Shown piece by piece: positions 26,093 to 26,246 of a stretch of 26,246 nucleotides of DNA. Each line of letters starts with the position of its first letter. Position 1 is the stretch's first letter. Position numbers and translations under genes: made by a program. The notes beneath the pieces are model-generated. The model had not been told where the DNA came from and did no database searches. It worked only from the letters and a program-made list of their open reading frames with translations. This DNA is from a virus, in the IMG/VR virus record IMGVR_UViG_3300046009_000767, positions 1-26,246 of that record; one strand, 5' to 3'.

Positions 26093-26246
26093 TGAACATC
26101 ATTCTTGGACCGCCCGGAACGGGGAAGACTACCAGACTACTAAATCTGGTAGAAGACAGTTTAGAAAAGGGGATACCACCCGACCGGATTGGATATTTTT
26201 CGTTCACGAAGAACGCAGCGCAGGAAGCAATTCTTCGCGCTCCCTT
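26092..26246 (+). CDS. UvrD/Dda-like SF1 helicase, N-terminal fragment (cut by window end)
   Basis: Fifty-one residues are visible, starting MNIILGPPGTGKTTRLLNLV, which contains a perfect Walker A (GPPGTGKTT, residues 6-14). They are followed by IPPDRIGYFSFTKNAAQEAI, the SF1 motif Ia pattern (xxFTxxAAxE). This is how UvrD/Rep/Dda-type 3'-5' or 5'-3' DNA helicases begin. The ATG overlaps the primase stop (TGATG), so primase and helicase are coupled. The polarity cannot be told from this fragment. Confidence 0.8.
   Translation, partial: MNIILGPPGTGKTTRLLNLVEDSLEKGIPPDRIGYFSFTKNAAQEAILRAP

Overview
This window reads as the late (virion), lysis and start of the replication region of a tailed phage. 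Its neck genes resemble those of short-tailed (podovirus-like) phages of the P22/SU10 kind, and many of its small proteins look like conserved proteins of uncultured marine and freshwater phages. Nothing chromosomal is seen: genes are packed head to tail with TAATG, TGATG or few-base junctions, there are no rRNA or tRNA genes that I can recognise, and the only non-coding stretches above 60 bases are at 10883-10977, 22659-22789 and 24492-24556. Base composition is near 50% G+C over most of the window, with two clearly AT-richer islands (about 6660-8700 and about 17800-18175). The host cannot be named from this sequence.

Layout. (1) 1-1414: five small, mostly basic Lys/Gly-rich proteins, including a DUF5872-like pair and a DUF6496-like protein. 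(2) 1416-3336: neck or head-completion genes: a P22 gp4-like tail accessory protein, a CxxC/CxxC small protein, an SU10-type adaptor protein and a small conserved protein. (3) 3336-8709: five virion surface or fibre-type genes, three of them built of repeats (66-bp x7 and 33-bp x5, 195-bp units, and a 1008-bp duplication). (4) 8724-10882: a P22 gp10-like tail stabilisation protein and a small companion. (5) 10978-20608: four presumed internal or ejected virion proteins, ending in a 2008-residue polyvalent-type protein with a zinc-metallopeptidase-like HEIWH motif and an embedded GNAT-like acetyltransferase cassette. (6) 20611-21213: an N-acetylmuramidase endolysin. (7) 21210-22658, minus strand: an SNF2-family helicase that meets the endolysin tail to tail with interlocked stop codons. 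(8) 22790 to the end, plus strand: two conserved early proteins, a protein with an SSB-type acidic tail (DDDIPF), a Rho-independent terminator, a TOTE-like archaeo-eukaryotic primase and the start of a UvrD/Dda-type SF1 helicase.

How it works together. The helicase and the plus-strand replication genes diverge from a 131-bp control region holding back-to-back sigma70-like promoters and an inverted repeat that could be an operator. The virion genes are read from upstream of the window and run into the antisense strand of the helicase gene. The most interesting items are the acetyltransferase cassette bounded by repeated EFS motifs inside a giant ejected-type protein, the TOTE-like primase with four spaced cysteines lying among SF1 and SNF2 helicase genes, and the compact divergent promoter switch.
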